64,000 bases of DNA from Streptomyces sp. TBY4 (GCF_024213195.1 NZ_JANAVF010000010.1:186001-250000), one strand, 5' to 3'. Shown: positions 52,875 through 61,466, counted from the first letter of the stretch. Made by a program: numbers and translations. The notes: generated by a model not told the origin, from the sequence alone.

Positions 52875-52921
52875 GGGGTGGCCCTCCATATCTTAGCGAA
52901 CAAGAAACGGAGGGCCACCCC
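52875..52921. promoter_or_regulatory. long inverted repeat flanking the TetR/NmrA promoter region
   Basis: GGGGTGGCCCTCC (52875-52887) and GGAGGGCCACCCC (52909-52921) are perfect 13-bp arms around a 21-bp AT-richer core containing CTTAGCGAACAAG. The core could hold overlapping promoters or half of a TetR operator. Confidence 0.5.
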
Positions 52922-52971
52922 ACTTAGGGGATGGCTCCTCTTCCGCATGGACGCGATCGATGGAGAAGAAC

Positions 52972-53898
52972 ATGAACCTCACGCAGAAGACCGTCGTCGT
53001 GGTCGGAGCGACCGGCCTGCAGGGCGGCGCCGTGACGCGGCACCTGCTCCGCGGCGGCTGGCAGGTGCGCGCCCTGACGCGCGACCCGGACGGTGCGCGG
53101 GCCGTGGAGCTGGAAGAGGCCGGAGCGCAGGTGGTGCGGGCGCGGATGGAGGACGTCGGCTCGCTGGCCGCCGCGGCCGAGGGGGCCTGGGGCCTGTTCA
53201 GCGTCCAGCCCACCATCGGCTCGCCCGGCACCGCGCCGGACTTCAGCGCCGAGGACGAGGTGCGCTGGGGGGTGAACGTCGCCGAGGCCGCGCACGCCGC
53301 AGGCATCGGCCACTTCGTCTTCACCTCGGTCGACGGAGCGGGCCGGCACCTTGAGGAGAAGCTGCCGGTGAACCTGGTCAGCAAGTGGCGGATCGAGCAG
53401 CACATCGCCGCGCTCGGCCTCCCCGCGACGATCCTCAGGCCGGTGTCCTTCATGGAGAACTTCACCACCGGATACGCGCTGCGCGACGGCAGTCTGTCCA
53501 CCGGACTCGCCCCGGAAGTCCCGCAGCGGATCATGGCCGTCGACGATGTCGGCGCCGTGGCGGCGCTGGCGTTCTCGCGGCCGAAGGAGTGGATCGGGCG
53601 GACGGTTCCCCTGGCGGGGGACGAACTCACGCCGGTCGAGATTGCCGCTGCCATCGGGAAGGCGATCGGCGCACCGCTGCCCTACGTCCAGGTCCCGATC
53701 GACGCGATCCGGGCCCTGAGCGAGGACTTCGCCTACGCCAACGTGTGGCTCAACACCCTTGGCTACCGCGCCGACATCGCCGCCACCCGGGAGATCCACC
53801 CCGCCGCGATGGACCTCGGCACTTGGCTGGAGCGAGGCGGTGCGGCCCGGATCGCCGCGTTCCTGGACTCCGCCCGCACCACCGGTCAGAGCGCGTGA
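52972..53898 (+). CDS. NmrA-like NAD(P)-binding protein
   Basis: The 308-residue atypical short-chain dehydrogenase has the Rossmann motif VVVVGATGLQGGAVTRHLLR, then FVFTSVDGAGRHLEE, SKWRIEQHIAALGLPATILR and PVSFMENF. NmrA-type proteins are redox sensors or reductases. ATG 52972 follows GGAG; an ATG at 52960 adds four residues. Its stop overlaps the next gene (GTGA), forming a two-gene operon with the F420-type oxidoreductase under divergent TetR control. Confidence 0.92.
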   Translation: MNLTQKTVVVVGATGLQGGAVTRHLLRGGWQVRALTRDPDGARAVELEEAGAQVVRARMEDVGSLAAAAEGAWGLFSVQPTIGSPGTAPDFSAEDEVRWGVNVAEAAHAAGIGHFVFTSVDGAGRHLEEKLPVNLVSKWRIEQHIAALGLPATILRPVSFMENFTTGYALRDGSLSTGLAPEVPQRIMAVDDVGAVAALAFSRPKEWIGRTVPLAGDELTPVEIAAAIGKAIGAPLPYVQVPIDAIRALSEDFAYANVWLNTLGYRADIAATREIHPAAMDLGTWLERGGAARIAAFLDSARTTGQSA

Positions 53899-54794
53899 GC
53901 GCCCGCCCCCACCACCGCGATCACCACCACAACCTCGGGCGCATCGGGATCTGGGCGGGAGACTTCGACCGTCTCCCCGCACCCGCGCTCCGTGAGGCCG
54001 CCGCCGTGATCGAGGGCCTCGGCTACGGCACCCTGTGGTTTCCCGAGCTCGCGGGACGGGAAGCCGTGGCCCAGGCGGCGATCCTCCTGTCGGCGACCCG
54101 GCACATCACCGTGGCCGCCGGCATGACCGACATCTACGCCCGCGACCCGATCACGACCGCCGCCGCGCAGCGCACCCTCCAGGAGGCGTTCCCCGGACGG
54201 TTCCTGCTCGGCCTGTGGGAAAGCCATCCCAGCCTGGCCGAAGGAGTCCGCGGCCACCGCCACGGCCCGCCTCTGGCCACCATGCGCTCCTATCTCGACG
54301 CGCTGGACACCGCCCCGTTCGGACCGCCCGGCGCGGTTGCGTCGCCGCACCGCGTACTCGCCGCCCTGGATCCCGGCATGCTCGCCCTCGCGGGCGAACG
54401 CGCCCGGGGTGCGATGCTGCTGGGCATGCCCGTCGAGTACACCCGGACCGCCAGAACCGTTCTCGCGGACGCCGGCCTCCTGGCCGTCACCCAGCTGTGC
54501 GTGCTCACCCACGACCGCACCGCCACCGCCGACCTGGCCCGCACTACGGCCGGGGCGGCTCTGCCGAACCGCCGCGAGCTGCTGCGCGGACTCGGCTACG
54601 GGAACCCGGAGACGCTCGACGACCGGCTGGTCGATGCGCTGGTCGCCCACGGCGGTGCCGAGGACATCGCCCACCGCGTCCAAGAGCACCTCGACGCCGG
54701 AGCCGACCATGTCAGCCTCCACCTCATGACCACCACACCCGACTCCCCGCCCACCCGGCAATGGGAACAACTCGCCCTGCACCTCCCCGTCTGA
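53895..54794 (+). CDS. LLM-class F420-dependent oxidoreductase-like protein
   Basis: The 299-residue luciferase-like (TIM-barrel) oxidoreductase: LGRIGIWAGDFDRLP, VIEGLGYGTLWFPELAGREA, ATRHITVAAGMTDIYARDPI and RFLLGLWESHPSLAEG. It most likely uses F420 (or FMN). A His-rich start (ARPHHRDHHHN) is unusual. It is translationally coupled to the NmrA gene. The substrate is unknown. Confidence 0.9.
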   Translation: MSARPHHRDHHHNLGRIGIWAGDFDRLPAPALREAAAVIEGLGYGTLWFPELAGREAVAQAAILLSATRHITVAAGMTDIYARDPITTAAAQRTLQEAFPGRFLLGLWESHPSLAEGVRGHRHGPPLATMRSYLDALDTAPFGPPGAVASPHRVLAALDPGMLALAGERARGAMLLGMPVEYTRTARTVLADAGLLAVTQLCVLTHDRTATADLARTTAGAALPNRRELLRGLGYGNPETLDDRLVDALVAHGGAEDIAHRVQEHLDAGADHVSLHLMTTTPDSPPTRQWEQLALHLPV

Positions 54795-55376
54795 CGAGCC
54801 GTCGGTCATCACCCCGCCCGACCGAAATGGTCGCCCGTCCGGGCGCCCTCTGTCCTGTGCTGGACATGTCGCGTCCAGGACACCCGAGAACCCTGGTTCA
54901 CCCCCTTCACCTGCGGCAACCTTGATCACGTCAGCAGGAAACGCCGCACAACTCCGGGGGAATCCAGTCATGTTCAGCCGCCTCGAGGCCGCCACGTCCA
55001 TCACCGTCACGGCCACGCACACCACCGGTGCGGACGACAGACGCCCGGCGGCCGACAGCTGATCACCGGGCCATGATCGGGCGGGATGAGGGTCCGCGAG
55101 TCACCGACGGGTGATCGCACCGGCCCGGCCGGAAACACCTTCCCGCACCAGTGATCGTTGCGCCTGTTCTCCCCGCCGCCCCCGCGGCCACGGCACCTGC
55201 TCGCCCCCGGCGCGGTCCCGCCCCAAGGGGACGCACCCCCGGCCCTACGACTTCCCTTACGCCGTACCCCCGCGCTCGCGCCGTCGGCTTCGCCCGCCCC
55301 TCGCCTTCGCCTGCGCGCCCAGAAGCTACGCCCTTACCCCTCATCCCCTTCCCCCTTTTCTTCCATGGAGTGACCA
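54795..55376. other. 582-bp intergenic region upstream of the second S8 protease
   Basis: It contains a hairpin-forming stretch at 54851-54882 (TGTCCTG/TGGAC with GTCCAGGACA), a possible 30-codon gene (54970-55062), and a C-rich segment ending in the ribosome site TGGAG of the protease gene. No other gene is supported. Confidence 0.6.
54970..55062 (+). CDS. possible 30-residue peptide gene
   Basis: ATG at 54970 follows GGGGGAAT and opens a 30-codon frame (MFSRLEAATSITVTATHTTG, then ADDRRPAADS) that ends in TGA. It is Thr/Ala-rich with no cysteine and no hydrophobic helix. Evidence is only the ribosome site and a good start; it may be chance. Confidence 0.25.
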   Translation: MFSRLEAATSITVTATHTTGADDRRPAADS

Positions 55377-57632
55377 GTGAAGAGATCCATGCGGGTCGTG
55401 CTCGCCGCTTCGGCAGTAGCCGCCGTTCTCACTGCGATACCGGTCGGTTTCAACCCCGTGTCCAGCGCCGGTCCGGCGTTCGCCGCCGAGACCGGGGCGA
55501 TCGACGCACCGCTGTACGAGGAGACCCAGGACGGCGGCACCGTCCGCGTCAACGTGCTCCTCGATGCCCAGTCGGAACTCTCCTCGGCCTCCGAAGCGGG
55601 CGAGGTCCTCGTCTCCTACGAGACCCTGCCGATGGTCACGCTGCGCGTGGACCGGGCGGGCCTGGACTCGCTGAGCACGATGCCGGGTGTCGTCAGCGTG
55701 ACCGAGGACATCCCGGAGGCGCCGACGCTGAACGAGTCCACCGCCATGATCGGCAGCGACGTGGCAGTCGCCGCCGGGAAGGACGGCGCGGGCAGCGCGA
55801 TCGCGATCCTCGACACCGGTGTCGCCACCAACCACCCCTTCCTCGCCGGCCGGGTCAAGGCCGAGGCCTGCTTCTCCGTCGTCGACGAGGCCTACGGTGC
55901 CACCAGCCTGTGCCCCGACGGCATGACCGAGCAGGAAGGCACCGGCAGCGCCGACGCCGACAGCGGCCCCTGCACCACCGTCGGCGCCGGCTGCTCCCAC
56001 GGCACCCACGTCGCGGGCATCGCCGCGGGCAACGGAGCCGGCGTGGCCGGAGCCCCGGCACGAGGTGTCGCGCCCGGCGCGGACATCATCGCCATGCAGA
56101 TCTTCTCCAAGATCACCTCCGATACCCGGTGCGGCACGACCCCCAGCCCCTGCGTCCTGAGCTTCCCCAGCGCGCAGATCAAGGCCCTGGAAAAGGTCTC
56201 GGCCCTCAAGAGCGCCGGGACCAACATCATCGCGGCCAACATGTCGCTGGGCGGCGGCTTCTGGGCGGCGGCGTGCAACGCGGATGCACGTAAGCCGATC
56301 ATCGACACCCTCTTCGCCCAGGGTGTGGCCACCGTCGTCGCGGCCGGTAACAACGGCTGGACGAACGCCGTCAACTCCCCGGGCTGCGTGCCCTCGGCCC
56401 TGACCGTCGGCTCGACGACGGACGACGACCAGCTCTCCACCTTCACCAACCGCGGCCCGCTCCTGGACATCCTCGCCCCGGGTACAGCCATCACCTCCTC
56501 CGTCCCGGGCGGCGGCTTCGCGTCCAAGAACGGCACCTCGATGGCCGCGCCGCACGTGGCCGGCGCCCTCGCGATCCTGCGCCAGGCCCACCCCGGCAAG
56601 ACCCTCGCCGAGCTGGAGACCCTCCTGAAGGAGGGCGGCACGCCCATCACCTACAACGGTGCGGTCACCCCCCGCCTCAAGGTGGAGATCTCGTCGACCC
56701 CGACCCCGACCCCGACGCCGACCCCGACGCCGACCCCGACTCCGACGCCCACGCCTACGCCCACCCCCACCCCGACGCCCACCCCGACTCCGACGCCCAC
56801 CCCCACCCCCACCCCGACCCCGACTCCGACGCCCACCCCGACCCCGACGCCCGCCACCCCCGGCGACATGTCCGGAGACCGGAAGCCGGACCTCGTCGCG
56901 GTCGACAGCGCCGGCAAGCTGCTCCTGTACCCCGGCATGGGCACGGGTGCCCTCGGAGCGCACACCATCATCGGCACCGGCGGCTGGACGGGAGCGTCCG
57001 TGACGCACCGCGGCGACTGGACCGGTGACGCCAAGGAGGACATCGTCGCCCGCGTCGGCTCCGAGCTGCGCGTCTACCCCAACCGCGGCGACGGCACGCT
57101 CGGCGCGCCGATCAAGATCGGCACCGGCCTGCCCACCACCGCCCAGGTCGTCGGCGCCGGCGATGTCACGAAGGACGGCCACCCCGACCTCGTCGTCCAG
57201 CACTCCAACAAGCTGTACCTGTACGCGGGCAAGTCGGGCCCCGCGCCGTCCGTCGCCGCCCCCGTCGGCATCGGTACCTCCGGCTGGGACGTCATGGACA
57301 TCAGCGCCCCCGGTGACGCGGACAACGACGGCCACGTCGACCTGCTGGCCCGCGACACCCGGGACGGCATTCTGTACCACTACCTCGGCCAGCCCGACAA
57401 CCGGACCTTCAGCGACCGCACCGAGTACGGCCGCGGGTACACCACCGACTTCCGGCCGCTGATCGCCGGCGCTGCCGACGCCAACGGTGACGGCACCGCC
57501 GACATGTGGGCGACCGTGGACGACGGCACCCTGAGGTTCTACAAGGGCGGCAGCTCGATCCACGGCCCGGTCGACGGACCGAGCATCCAGGTCGGCACCG
57601 GCGGCTGGGGCTCCATCAAGTCCATCAGCTGA
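55377..57632 (+). CDS. secreted S8 protease with Thr-Pro linker and VCBS/FG-GAP-like repeats
   Basis: The 751-residue preproprotein has a signal peptide ending AFAAE, an I9-like propeptide (VRVNVLLDAQSELSSASEAG), and a catalytic domain with Asp146 (AILDTGV), His208 (SHGTHVAG) and Ser388 (NGTSMAAPHVAG). An extended linker of about 26 Thr-Pro units follows. The C-terminal 250 residues are FG-GAP/VCBS-type propeller repeats: GDMSGDRKPDLVAVDSAGKL, GDWTGDAKEDIVARV, GDVTKDGHPDLVVQ, GDADNDGHVDLLARD and ADANGDGTADMWATV. GTG 55377 follows TGGAG. The catalytic half parallels the protease at 30433-32874, but the C-terminal modules differ and no TTA codon was seen. Confidence 0.94.
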   Translation: MKRSMRVVLAASAVAAVLTAIPVGFNPVSSAGPAFAAETGAIDAPLYEETQDGGTVRVNVLLDAQSELSSASEAGEVLVSYETLPMVTLRVDRAGLDSLSTMPGVVSVTEDIPEAPTLNESTAMIGSDVAVAAGKDGAGSAIAILDTGVATNHPFLAGRVKAEACFSVVDEAYGATSLCPDGMTEQEGTGSADADSGPCTTVGAGCSHGTHVAGIAAGNGAGVAGAPARGVAPGADIIAMQIFSKITSDTRCGTTPSPCVLSFPSAQIKALEKVSALKSAGTNIIAANMSLGGGFWAAACNADARKPIIDTLFAQGVATVVAAGNNGWTNAVNSPGCVPSALTVGSTTDDDQLSTFTNRGPLLDILAPGTAITSSVPGGGFASKNGTSMAAPHVAGALAILRQAHPGKTLAELETLLKEGGTPITYNGAVTPRLKVEISSTPTPTPTPTPTPTPTPTPTPTPTPTPTPTPTPTPTPTPTPTPTPTPTPTPTPATPGDMSGDRKPDLVAVDSAGKLLLYPGMGTGALGAHTIIGTGGWTGASVTHRGDWTGDAKEDIVARVGSELRVYPNRGDGTLGAPIKIGTGLPTTAQVVGAGDVTKDGHPDLVVQHSNKLYLYAGKSGPAPSVAAPVGIGTSGWDVMDISAPGDADNDGHVDLLARDTRDGILYHYLGQPDNRTFSDRTEYGRGYTTDFRPLIAGAADANGDGTADMWATVDDGTLRFYKGGSSIHGPVDGPSIQVGTGGWGSIKSIS
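56697..56853 (+). repeat. hexanucleotide repeat encoding a (Thr-Pro)n linker
   Basis: About 26 near-identical 6-bp units (ACCCCG, ACGCCG, ACTCCG, ACCCCC) encode alternating Thr-Pro. Codon third-position variation suggests selection for the peptide; the array is prone to length change. Confidence 0.9.
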
Positions 57633-57656
57633 CCCTGCCCCTCCCGTCCGACCTCA

Positions 57657-57696
57657 GCGCGGGGCCCTCCACCGAACCAGGTGGAGGGCCCCGCGC
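57657..57696 (+). terminator. terminator of the second S8 protease gene
   Basis: GCGCGGGGCCCTCCACC (57657-57673) pairs perfectly with GGTGGAGGGCCCCGCGC (57680-57696), 25 bp after the stop. Confidence 0.88.
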
Positions 57697-57829
57697 TCGT
57701 ACAGGGCCGAGGCCTCCACCACGGGGAGGATCCAGGGGGAGAGCGGCGGGCATTCAATGGACTGGCACGCGGTGCGACGGCGCGACCGCGTCCCCCGATG
57801 CGCTCGGCTGCGGCTACCAGGAACTTGGC

Positions 57830-59492
57830 CAGTGCTCCGCCCTTTAGGGCGGGGGTGAAGGCCATCCTTGGGCCGGAGGCGCGGAGCGCCGGAGTGCTCT
57901 GTGCCTCCGTCGTAAGGGTCGGTTAGAGCGGGCGGTTCTGCTGCTCGATGTACTGACGGACTATCGACAGCGGGGCCCCGCCCACCGACCCGGCGAAGTA
58001 GGAGCCGGACCACAGGCGCTGTGCCCGCCAGTAGTGCCGGACCAGCTCGGGGTACTCCTGGCGGAGCCTGCGCGAGCTGACGCCCTTGAGCGAGCTGACC
58101 AGCTTGGACAGGGCCACCTTCGGTGGGAAGTTCACCAGGAGGTGGACGTGGTTGTTCTCGCCGTTGAACTCGACCAGTTCACATTCGAAGTCCTCGCAGA
58201 CGTCCCGCATGATCTTTGCCTACCTGTACGAATGTTCTGTATCTCGGCCATAAACCGACTGTCGTAGCGTGATCGACATGCAGCTTCGGTACTCCTTCCG
58301 CCTCTACCCGAACGGGCCTCAGCGCAGTGCGCTGGCCCGTGCGTTCGGGTGTGCGCGGGTGGTCTACAACGACGCCCTTCGGGCCCGTGAGACCGCCCGC
58401 GCCGGCGGCGAGGCGTTCCCGAAGACCGGGGACCTGTCGAAGCTGCTGATCACCGAGGCGAAGAAGACAGAGGAACGCGCCTGGCTCGGCGAGGTCTCCG
58501 CCGTCGTCCTGCAACAGTCCCTCCGGGACCTGGACACCGCCTACAAGAACTTCTTCGACGGTCTCAAGGGCAAGCGCCCGCGCATGGGCGCACCCCGGTT
58601 CAAGAGCCGCAAGGACAACCGGCAGGCCGTCCGCTTCACCGCCAACGCCCGCTGGAAGATCACCATCGGCGGAGACCTCTCGCTCCCGAAGATCGGCGAC
58701 GTGCGGGTGAAGCGGTCCCGCAGCCTGCCGTCCACGCCGTCCACGGTGACCGTGATCAAGGACGCAGCAGGCCGGTACTTCGCCAGCTTCGTCGTGGAGA
58801 CCGAGCCCGAGGCCCTGCCGGAGACGGACGCCGTAGTCGGCATCGACCTCGGGCTGACGCACTTCGCGATCCTCTCGGATGGCAAGAAGATCGACAGCCC
58901 CCGCTTCCTGCGCCGGGCGGAGAAGAAGCTCAAGCGGGAACAGCAGCGCCTGGTCCGTAAGGCGAAGGGCAGCAGCAACCGGACCAAGGCCCGTATCAAG
59001 GTCGCCCGCGCTCACGCACGGGTGGCCGACGCGCGGCGCGAGTTCCACCACCAGCTCTCCACACAGATCATTCGCGACAACCAAGCGGTGGCAGTGGAAG
59101 ACCTGGCGGTCAAGGGACTCGCCCGCACGCGCATGGCCAAGTCCGTCCACGACGCCGGATGGTCGGCGTTCGTCACGATGCTGGAGTACAAGGCCGCAAT
59201 GTACGGGCGGCAGTTCCTCCGCATCGGACGGTTCGAGCCGACCTCTCAGGTCTGCTCCGCGTGCGGCGTCAAGGACGGTCCCAAGCCCCTCGACATCCGC
59301 ATGTGGGAATGCGGGGCGTGCGGGTCCGTCCTTGACCGGGACATCAACGCTGCGGTCAACGTCGCCAAGGCCGCCGGACTGGCGGTATCAGCCTGTCGAG
59401 CGCGGGTAAGACCGGGAGCGATCCCGGCGCAGCGCGGAGAAGCAGGAACCCACCGAGACGGTCAGCCGACCGTGGTAGGAATCCCCTCCCTT
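57830..59492. mobile_element. damaged IS200/IS605-family insertion sequence
   Basis: The left end keeps the subterminal hairpin typical of the family (CCGCCC-TTTA-GGGCGG at 57837-57852). It carries a leftward tnpA remnant and a rightward tnpB. At the right end the sequence GAATCCCCTCCCTTCA is the left arm of the usual right-end hairpin. The complementary arm is missing, so the element appears cut at the hairpin tip (about 59492) where the TROVE gene begins. Outer limits are estimates. Confidence 0.75.
57923..58210 (-). pseudogene. tnpA: IS200-type Y1 transposase (TnpA), N-terminally truncated
   Basis: The 95-residue frame keeps the HUH motif (ENNHVHLLVNFPP) and the catalytic Tyr in SIVRQYIEQQNRP. 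It lacks about 45-50 N-terminal residues present in full-length IS200/IS605 TnpA, such as the HAHLVFVTKYR segment. Sequence upstream of its first Met is unrelated and contains stops. It is therefore probably inactive. Confidence 0.8.
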
Positions 59493-59936
59493 CACGTCGA
59501 AGATCTGGTCCGAGATGCTCGTGGCCCCGCACATCGCCGCCGCGGCGGCCCGCACCGGGCACGTTCCCTGGTCCCACCCCCACACCACCTGGGCGGACCC
59601 GCTCACTTACGAAGGCGGCCCCGGCTTCGTCCGGGAGCCGCGCGAGGAGCTCTTCCTCCTGGCCGTGGGGAACTTCGTCTCCCAGCGGACCTTCTACGAG
59701 AGCGGCCCGGACCGCGACGAACGGTACACCCGCCTCGTGGGGGAACTCGCCCTGGAGGATCCCGCATGGACGGCCGGCCTGCTGCGCTGGCTCCGGGGCG
59801 AGGGAAACATGCGCACGGCCTCCCTGACGGGCGCGGCGGCGTACGTCAGGGCGCGGCTCGCCGCCGGCTCCTGCGCGGGGCCGTCCAACCGGTCCGTCAT
59901 CGACTCCGTGCTCCAACGCGCCGACGAACCGGGTGA
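58278..59936 (+). CDS. tnpB: IS605-type TnpB RNA-guided nuclease with read-through C-terminus
   Basis: Residues 1 to about 405 are a complete TnpB: LRYSFRLYPNGPQRSALARA at the start, and RuvC residues Asp190 (GIDLGLTHF), Glu274 (AVEDLAVKGL) and Asp355 (DRDINAAVNV). The CSACG/CGACG zinc ribbon is intact. TnpB is an ancestor-like relative of Cas12 that cuts DNA under guidance of an RNA from its 3' end. Its own stop was lost with the IS right end, so the frame runs on about 150 residues into the overlapping TROVE gene in another frame; that tail (after about 59492) is Arg/Gly/Pro-rich junk. An in-frame GTG at 58269 is an alternative start. Confidence 0.8.
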   Translation: MQLRYSFRLYPNGPQRSALARAFGCARVVYNDALRARETARAGGEAFPKTGDLSKLLITEAKKTEERAWLGEVSAVVLQQSLRDLDTAYKNFFDGLKGKRPRMGAPRFKSRKDNRQAVRFTANARWKITIGGDLSLPKIGDVRVKRSRSLPSTPSTVTVIKDAAGRYFASFVVETEPEALPETDAVVGIDLGLTHFAILSDGKKIDSPRFLRRAEKKLKREQQRLVRKAKGSSNRTKARIKVARAHARVADARREFHHQLSTQIIRDNQAVAVEDLAVKGLARTRMAKSVHDAGWSAFVTMLEYKAAMYGRQFLRIGRFEPTSQVCSACGVKDGPKPLDIRMWECGACGSVLDRDINAAVNVAKAAGLAVSACRARVRPGAIPAQRGEAGTHRDGQPTVVGIPSLHVEDLVRDARGPAHRRRGGPHRARSLVPPPHHLGGPAHLRRRPRLRPGAARGALPPGRGELRLPADLLRERPGPRRTVHPPRGGTRPGGSRMDGRPAALAPGRGKHAHGLPDGRGGVRQGAARRRLLRGAVQPVRHRLRAPTRRRTG

Positions 59937-60852
59937 GTTGCTCGCCCACTGGATCTCGGCCTACGGGCGGAGCATCCCGCAGCCCGTGAAACGGGGCATC
60001 GCCGACGCCGTCCGGAGGCTGTACTCCTCCCGCTCCCTGCTGAAGTACGACACCGCCTCCAAGGCCTTCCGTTTCAGCGACGTCCTCAACCTCGTCCACG
60101 CGACGCCCGACCCGGCCAAACCCTGGCAGGGCGAGCTGTTCCGGCACGCCCTGGATCGCCGGCACCACCCGCAGGACGCGGCTCCGCCCCCCCGGCGACC
60201 GTCGAACGCCGAAGAGGTCGCCCGGTCCCGGCAGTTCCCCTTCCGCTACCTGGCCGCCCGTCGCCACGCACCCTCGGCGCGCTGGTCGGCGCCGCTGGAG
60301 CTGGCGCTGAGCCACTCGCTGGGCAACGTACCGGCCCTGAACGGCCGGACCCTGATCCTGGTGGACCGGTCGGGGTCGATGTTCTTCGACACCGTCTCGG
60401 AGCGGTCCACCCTCACCCGGGCGGACGCCGCGGCCGTCTTCGGGACGGCGCTGGCGATGCGCGCCGAGGAGGCGGACCTGGTGGAGTACGGATGGTCGAG
60501 CGCGCAGGTTCCGTACCGGTCCGGGGAGCCGGTGCTCGACGTACTCGAAAGGTTCAGGAACCTCGGGGGCACCGACACCACCAAGGCGGTCCGCGCCCAT
60601 TACCAGGGCCACGACAGGGTCCTGATCGTCACCGACGAGCAGACGCTCCCGAGCCGCCGCGGCCTGGCGGAACCGGTCCCCGCGGACATCCCGGTCTACA
60701 CCTGGAACCTGGCGGGGTACCAGCCCGCCCACGGCCCCGGCGGCCCAAACCGGCACACCTTCGGCGGCCCGGAAGCGGAGCGAATGCGAAAGGCGGGAAT
60801 TCCCGCTCAAATAAAAATGAAAAAGCGATTCATCCGAAAGTCGGAGGGTTGA
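59515..60852 (+). CDS. TROVE/VWA-domain (Ro60-like) protein, shortened
   Basis: The 445-residue protein is Ro60/Rsr-like. The TROVE part reads GPGFVREPREELFLLAVGNF, LRWLRGEGNMRTASLTGAAA and YDTASKAFRFSDVLNLVHAT, and the C-terminal VWA has the MIDAS motif LILVDRSGSMF and GGTDTT. Ro60 homologues bind Y RNAs and misfolded RNAs. Compared with the usual Streptomyces TROVE protein, about 95 residues between LDRRHHP and EEVARSRQFPFRYL are missing in frame, and the first 35 residues are atypical. The gene starts right at the truncated IS end; ATG 59515 has no clear ribosome site. Expression could depend on tnpB read-through. Confidence 0.87.
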   Translation: MLVAPHIAAAAARTGHVPWSHPHTTWADPLTYEGGPGFVREPREELFLLAVGNFVSQRTFYESGPDRDERYTRLVGELALEDPAWTAGLLRWLRGEGNMRTASLTGAAAYVRARLAAGSCAGPSNRSVIDSVLQRADEPGELLAHWISAYGRSIPQPVKRGIADAVRRLYSSRSLLKYDTASKAFRFSDVLNLVHATPDPAKPWQGELFRHALDRRHHPQDAAPPPRRPSNAEEVARSRQFPFRYLAARRHAPSARWSAPLELALSHSLGNVPALNGRTLILVDRSGSMFFDTVSERSTLTRADAAAVFGTALAMRAEEADLVEYGWSSAQVPYRSGEPVLDVLERFRNLGGTDTTKAVRAHYQGHDRVLIVTDEQTLPSRRGLAEPVPADIPVYTWNLAGYQPAHGPGGPNRHTFGGPEAERMRKAGIPAQIKMKKRFIRKSEG

Positions 60853-60914
60853 TATTGCTTCTGGCGTGTCGCGGTGAATCAAATATGGGCGGGAAATGCC
60901 CTTATTGTGTGTGA

Positions 60915-61466
60915 ATGATCTCGCTCAAGGGTTTCTCGCTGGTGGGACCGGAGGGGCCGGTATTCGGTCCCATCGACGCCGAGATCCGAAAGGGTCAGCT
61001 GGTCGCTGTCGTGGGCCCGGGAGGTTCCGGCCGGTCCAGCCTCCTGATGGTCCTGGCCGGCCGGCTGAAGGGGGGCCGGGGCGAGGGCCCGGGAGCCGAT
61101 GCGCGCGACATCACCTCCCTGGCCCGGATCACCGGTGTGGTGGAGACCGACGCGTACCGCAAGGTGGGCCAACTCCTACGGGACCAGGGCCTGAGCGGCG
61201 AGCTCCCGGGTGACCAGGACCAGCGGTACAGCGAGTTGTCCGCGGCGGACAGGCTGCGGATCGACGTCGGGCTGGCCCTGGCCTCGGGCGCCGAGGCGGT
61301 CTTCGTGGACGACGTGGACGACGGCCTGGTCCCCGCGGACCTCGAACGGGCCTGGAGCTACCTGCGCGAGGTCGCCGGATCCGGTGTGGCCGTCGTGGCG
61401 AGCGCCTGCGCGGCTCCGTCCGACGTGGACGCCGTGATCGACCTCGGGCGGGGAGCGGCCGCATGA
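60915..61466 (+). CDS. minimal ABC-type ATPase partnered with YhgE/Pip protein
   Basis: The 183-residue nucleotide-binding protein has Walker A VGPGGSGRSSLL and Walker B-like AVFVDDVDDG. A typical ABC domain has 220-240 residues. The signature is degenerate (YSELSAADRLRIDVGLALAS) and the H-loop is not obvious (VVASACAAPS). It is probably a reduced ATPase that energises or gates the following membrane protein. ATG 60915 has no strong ribosome site; the upstream 60 bp are AT-rich. Its stop overlaps the next start (ATGA). Confidence 0.85.
   Translation: MISLKGFSLVGPEGPVFGPIDAEIRKGQLVAVVGPGGSGRSSLLMVLAGRLKGGRGEGPGADARDITSLARITGVVETDAYRKVGQLLRDQGLSGELPGDQDQRYSELSAADRLRIDVGLALASGAEAVFVDDVDDGLVPADLERAWSYLREVAGSGVAVVASACAAPSDVDAVIDLGRGAAA

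Noticed and set aside
56697..56853. Repeat array resembling a CRISPR or minisatellite locus
   Set aside because: Six-base units inside an open frame encoding Thr-Pro; no spacers and no cas genes.
57697..57836. Possible Y RNA gene near the TROVE gene
   Set aside because: No tRNA-like Y RNA fold or conserved Ro-binding stem could be recognised; the region is IS-flanking sequence.
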